Source: Pseudomonas palleroniana (GTDB taxonomy: Bacteria > Pseudomonadota > Gammaproteobacteria > Pseudomonadales > Pseudomonadaceae). Taken from it: a stretch of DNA of 64,000 nucleotides. The stretch's first letter is position 1, and each line of letters starts with the position of its first letter. A model generated the notes under the pieces. That model saw only the letters and a program-made list of their open reading frames with translations, was not told the DNA's origin and searched no databases. The DNA is taken from the NCBI RefSeq assembly GCF_003031675.1, contig NZ_PYWX01000034.1, forward strand, positions 84,117 to 148,116, written 5' to 3'. Both the position numbers and the translations under genes were made by a program. Positions 60,522-64,000 of this stretch are shown here, one piece after another.

Positions 60522-61412
60522 TCATTGCAGCGGCATCACCGTCACCCGCACCTCCGGGTCATGGCTCCCCCCTCCCAGAATCACCCCTCGCAACGGCGAT
60601 ACATCCGAGAAATCCCGGCCCCAGGCCAGGGTGATGTGCTCCAGTGCCGGCTGCACGTTGTTCGTCGGATCGAAATCCACCCAGCCCGACACCGGGCAAT
60701 ACACCGAAACCCAGGCATGGGACGCGTCCGCGCCGATCAGTCGTGGTTGCCCGGGCGGTGGCTGGGTCAGCAGGTAGCCGCTGATGTAGCGCGCCGCCAG
60801 GCCCCGCGAGCGCAGGCAGGCGAGCATCAGGTGGGCAAAGTCCTGGCAGACGCCGCGGCGGCGCTCCAGCACTTCCACCAGGGGCGTGGCGACCTGGGTG
60901 GCTTCGGCATCGAACGTGAACTCACTGAAGATCTTCTCCATCAACGCTTGCGTCCCCAGCAGCAACGGCATGCCTGGGGGGAAACAGCTTTCGGAGAACT
61001 CAACGAAGGTTTTCTTCAAGTGCACGTAAGGCGATTCAAAGCGATAGCGGCAGGCTTCGATCAGTGGCGCCGACATCGGCTGGCTGCTGTAGGTCAGGCT
61101 GTCACGGGTCTGATCCCAGGCGGGTGACTGCTCAAAGTCCAGCGCCGGCCGCGCCAGCACCTCTACGGTCAGCCCGGCATTCACCAGCAGCTCGTCATGA
61201 GGCCGTTCGAACGCGAGACGGGTGATCGGGTTGCCGAACACGTCCAGCTCATCCCGCCGCGAAGACGGCTGCGGGCTGATATCCAGTTGCTGCGAACTGC
61301 AGCGCTGCCAGGCGCAGGGCCTGGGCCACAAGTGTGCCAATTGCTGAGCCAGGGACACCGGGCTGTCATAGTGGTAATGGGTATCATGGAAAATCTGGTA
61401 GCGCGCACTCAT
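60522..61412 (-). CDS. Transglutaminase-like cysteine peptidase family protein
   Basis: A 296-residue protein with the bacterial transglutaminase N-terminal domain (about 1-90, YQIFHDTHYHYDSPVSLAQQ) and a transglutaminase-like core. The catalytic Cys is in RRGVCQDFAHLMLACLR near residue 170, His in DASHAWVSVYCP near 230 and Asp in WVDFDPTNN near 248. The start ATG at 61412 overlaps the upstream gene stop by one base (TGATG), so the pair is translationally coupled. Such proteins pair with ATP-grasp/alpha-E proteins in predicted peptide-bond-forming and trimming systems. Confidence 0.88.
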   Translation of the reverse strand: MSARYQIFHDTHYHYDSPVSLAQQLAHLWPRPCAWQRCSSQQLDISPQPSSRRDELDVFGNPITRLAFERPHDELLVNAGLTVEVLARPALDFEQSPAWDQTRDSLTYSSQPMSAPLIEACRYRFESPYVHLKKTFVEFSESCFPPGMPLLLGTQALMEKIFSEFTFDAEATQVATPLVEVLERRRGVCQDFAHLMLACLRSRGLAARYISGYLLTQPPPGQPRLIGADASHAWVSVYCPVSGWVDFDPTNNVQPALEHITLAWGRDFSDVSPLRGVILGGGSHDPEVRVTVMPLQ

Positions 61413-63898
61413 CACACCGACACCGTTTGTTGGCTGACATCATCCACATGGGCAAAGTGACGCAACGCCAGGCGATCCGACACCTGCCCACTCTCATCGG
61501 CCACCGCCTGCAGCAGGTCGGCCAGGCCATCCAATGCGGCGCGTACGCTGGACTCGCCGAACAGCGGGTTCTCCAGGCAGCCCAGGTCAAACCGCGTCAG
61601 GCGCTCCACCAGAGGCCCGAGGCCGGTTTCCCGTGGCACCCCGAAGTCATCGTTGAGACGGCGCAGGGTACGGCTCACCAATTTGAGCTGGAACAGCACG
61701 GCATGGGGGTTCTGCTCATCCAGCAGCAACAAGTCGAGCACCGGAATCAATTGCGGCACCGCCAGGTAGCGAGAGCGATAGGTGATGCTGCTGTTACCCA
61801 GCTCCAGCAACCATTCCAGCCCCGCCTGATCGAACACCGCAATACCGCGCAGGAACGCCGCGAGGCTGCTGCTCAGAAATTGCAGGCGCTCGATGCGCCG
61901 CCCCATCATCAAGAAGCGCCAGCCTTCGTCGCGGGTCATATCGTCCAGGGCAAACCCGGACAGCGCCGCCAGCGACATCACCAAACGGTTGAGGAAGTCC
62001 AGCAGCTCGCCAAAGTCCGGCACTTCGCTTTCCAACTCCAGCGCTTCGCGTTGCAGCTCCACCAACGCCTGCCAGTTTTCCCGCGACAACTTACCGCGCA
62101 CCTGGGACGCCGCCCACTGCAAACGCTGCAGATTGGCGCGCAGGCTCGACGGCCAGTCATCGCCCAGCAAGGCCGCCAACAGGCGTTCAGGCAACTCGCC
62201 CTCCTCCGGCAACAAGTGCAGGCTGTCACCCAGCTCGACCGCCGCCTGCAACGCCTGCGGATCGTCACCGTCGACATAGCGCGCCAACACGATGCGCAGC
62301 CAGCGCGCGCTGTTATCACAGCGCTCGCAATAACGGCCAAACCAGAACAGGTTCTCCACCACCCGCGACGGCAGATAAGGATCGCGGCGCACCAGGTCAT
62401 GCACACCGATCGCCCGCTGTGCGCGCCAATGCTCGCCCCCGGCGGCGCGTTCGCCGAGCACCCAGGTGTCTTTGCTCGCGCCACCGCGCTGCATCGACAC
62501 CACTTCGGCATCCGCCTCGGCCGCCACGCGGGTCAGCCCGCCCGGCAGCACGCGATAACCTTCCTCACTCGCCACGGCGTAGACGCGCATGCCAATGGCG
62601 CGGTGTTGCAGGTGGTCATCCACGGTATGCCACACCGGAGCCTGGGACAGTTGCGCCAACTCCTGGGCGACATACGCATAGGGTCGCGCACGCATGCGTT
62701 CGGCCAGGGCCTCGCGTTGTTCGTCGTTCAAATCACGCCCGAAGACCGGGGTGAAACTTTGCGAAGGAAACGCCGGTTTGATCAACAGTTCCGGGAGTTT
62801 CTCCAAGGCTTTTGCGAGCACCGGCCCCTCGCCGCACCACCAGGTGGCGATGGACGGCAGGATCAATGCTTCGCCAAATAAAAACTCGTTGATCTTCGGC
62901 AAAAAGCCGAGCAGGCCCGGGGACTCCAACACACCGCTGCCCAACGCATTGGCCACCAATACGTTGCCCTGGCGCGCCGCATCCAGCAGGCCGGGCACGC
63001 CGAGGGCCGAGTCGGTGCGCAATTCCAGCGGGTCGCAGAAGTCGTCATCCAGCCGGCGCATGATGGCGTGCACCCGGCGCAGGCCGCTGAGGGTTTTGAG
63101 GAACACCGTGCTGTCACGCACGGTGAGATCACCGCCCTCCACCAGCGGGTAACCGAGCTGGCGAGCAAGGTAGAGATGTTCGAAATAACTTTCGTTGAAG
63201 CGCCCCGGCGTGAGCAACACAATCAGCGGCGGCTGGTCATCGCCAGGCGCCTGGCGAGCCAGGGTTTCCTGCAGGGTGCGGAAGAAACCGGTGAGGTGCT
63301 GCACTTGCAGATCGCGGTACAGGTCCGGGAACGCACGCGACACGATAGTGCGGTTTTCCAAGGCATAACCCGCACCCGACGGCGCCTGGGTGCGGTCGGC
63401 GGTGACCCACCAGCGGCCATCCGGCGTACGCGCCAGGTCCACCGCATACAGGTGCAGGAACGTCCCCTGCGGCGGCTGGATACCCTGGCACGGCCACAGG
63501 AAGTTGTTATGCCCGAACACCAACTCGGCCGGCAGCAAGCCTTCCTTGATCAAGCGTTGCGGGCCGTAGAGATCGGCCAGCACGGCATTGAGCAAGCGCG
63601 CACGCTGGGCGATCCCCGCAGCGAGGTGCTGCCATTCATCGGCAGCCAGCACATGGGGCAGCAGATCCAGTTCCCACGGGCGATCGGCGCCCTTGGGGTC
63701 GGCGTAGACGTTGTAGGTCACGCCGTTTTCCTGGATCTGCCGGGTCAACAGCGCCTGACGCTGGGCCAGTTGCGCAGGCGTACTGCGTTGCAAGTGGTCG
63801 AGCAGGCGCTGCCAATGGGCACGCACCGTGCCGCTGTCATCCAGCAGTTCGTGATAAGTGCCCGCAGTCAGCGGGTAACGGTCGAGCAAGTCGGACAT
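61412..63898 (-). CDS. Circularly permuted ATP-grasp / alpha-E domain fusion protein
   Basis: An 828-residue two-domain protein. Residues 1-480 are a circularly permuted type 2 ATP-grasp domain, with the DWWVTADRTQAPSGAGYALENR-like site at about 160-185 (NRTIVSRAFP) and GGLTRVAAEADAEVVSMQRGG near 455. Residues 510-828 are an alpha-E helical domain, beginning YLPSRVVENLFWFGRYCERCDNSARW and ending in two long helices. In many genomes these are separate genes; here they are fused. With the coupled transglutaminase it is predicted to ligate an amine to a peptide. The target is unknown. Confidence 0.88.
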   Translation of the reverse strand: MSDLLDRYPLTAGTYHELLDDSGTVRAHWQRLLDHLQRSTPAQLAQRQALLTRQIQENGVTYNVYADPKGADRPWELDLLPHVLAADEWQHLAAGIAQRARLLNAVLADLYGPQRLIKEGLLPAELVFGHNNFLWPCQGIQPPQGTFLHLYAVDLARTPDGRWWVTADRTQAPSGAGYALENRTIVSRAFPDLYRDLQVQHLTGFFRTLQETLARQAPGDDQPPLIVLLTPGRFNESYFEHLYLARQLGYPLVEGGDLTVRDSTVFLKTLSGLRRVHAIMRRLDDDFCDPLELRTDSALGVPGLLDAARQGNVLVANALGSGVLESPGLLGFLPKINEFLFGEALILPSIATWWCGEGPVLAKALEKLPELLIKPAFPSQSFTPVFGRDLNDEQREALAERMRARPYAYVAQELAQLSQAPVWHTVDDHLQHRAIGMRVYAVASEEGYRVLPGGLTRVAAEADAEVVSMQRGGASKDTWVLGERAAGGEHWRAQRAIGVHDLVRRDPYLPSRVVENLFWFGRYCERCDNSARWLRIVLARYVDGDDPQALQAAVELGDSLHLLPEEGELPERLLAALLGDDWPSSLRANLQRLQWAASQVRGKLSRENWQALVELQREALELESEVPDFGELLDFLNRLVMSLAALSGFALDDMTRDEGWRFLMMGRRIERLQFLSSSLAAFLRGIAVFDQAGLEWLLELGNSSITYRSRYLAVPQLIPVLDLLLLDEQNPHAVLFQLKLVSRTLRRLNDDFGVPRETGLGPLVERLTRFDLGCLENPLFGESSVRAALDGLADLLQAVADESGQVSDRLALRHFAHVDDVSQQTVSV

Positions 63899-63964
63899 GG
63901 AACGCTCGGCAGGGCAAAGGGGGTCAAAGTCACCGCAGTCTAATGTGGACAGGGTTTGTGTGGC

Positions 63965-64000
63965 GAGGGAGCTTGCTCACGCTGGGCTGCGTAGCGGCCC
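63965..64000. repeat. REP arm cut by window edge
   Basis: GAGGGAGCTTGCTCACGCTG followed by GGGCTGCGTAGCGGCCC resembles one arm of the REP doublet at 1114. The partner arm would lie outside the window. It follows the promoter region of the ATP-grasp gene. Confidence 0.55.

Overview
The window reads as chromosomal DNA of a Pseudomonas of the fluorescens type. It is GC-rich, has long spurious antisense frames, and is littered with short inverted repeats of two families typical of that group. Its core gene order (urtABCDE, ureD-ureA-GNAT-ureB-ureC, yegD-like Hsp70, psiF, ferritin-like gene, desT-like regulator, ureEFG-hupE, SDR, five-gene branched-chain amino acid ABC cassette, pncB-nadE-azurin) follows, from memory, the PA4858 to PA4922 stretch of P. 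aeruginosa PAO1. Accessory genes are inserted between these blocks. No tRNA, rRNA, insertion sequence, prophage or CRISPR array was seen.

Layout. 1-2.7 kb: the 3' end of an OprC-type TonB receptor and a PepSY membrane protein with a Met/His-rich patch. 2.7-7.3 kb (minus): a 1527-residue protein made of seven DUF4329-like (JAB-like) repeats. 7.5-17.6 kb (plus): a sigma-54 promoter, the urea ABC transporter urtABCDE, then ureD, ureA, two GNAT acetyltransferases, ureB and ureC. Three copies of one inverted-repeat element sit between consecutive genes of this run. 17.6-29.2 kb (minus): two giant paralogous LRR/NEL-type E3 ubiquitin ligase effectors. 29.3-31.8 kb: cbpA (minus, behind a sigma-32-like promoter) and a divergent YegD-like Hsp70. 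31.9-41.1 kb: AI-2E-family permease, PsiF, AraC regulator, DMT exporter, lipase, ferritin-like protein, AsmA protein, a small secreted repeat protein, a DesT-like TetR regulator and an NlpC/P60 hydrolase. 41.3-43.8 kb: ureE, ureF, ureG and hupE/ureJ. 43.9-46.9 kb: AGE epimerase, CDF-like transporter, SDR. 46.9-47.5 kb: non-coding DNA with a cluster of DnaA boxes. 47.7-52.8 kb (minus): livF-livG-livM-livH and the binding protein gene, behind a consensus sigma-54 promoter with four phased upstream repeats. 53.1-57.1 kb: amaA, amaB and a divergent LysR regulator (pipecolate/lysine catabolism). 57.3-60.5 kb: pncB, nadE, azurin with a candidate ANR box, and a small conserved-looking basic protein. 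60.5-63.9 kb (minus): an ATP-grasp/alpha-E fusion with a transglutaminase-like protein.

How the genes work together. Nitrogen scavenging dominates: urea import, hydrolysis by nickel urease, maturation proteins and a likely nickel permease, plus amino-acid uptake. Both transport operons carry sigma-54 promoter signatures. A second theme is host or competitor interaction: two NEL effectors and the DUF4329 repeat protein, none with a secretion system nearby. The items most worth a second look are the seven-repeat DUF4329 protein, the modular NEL pair, the phased repeats upstream of the sigma-54 promoter near 52.9 kb, and the DnaA-box cluster near 47.0-47.5 kb.
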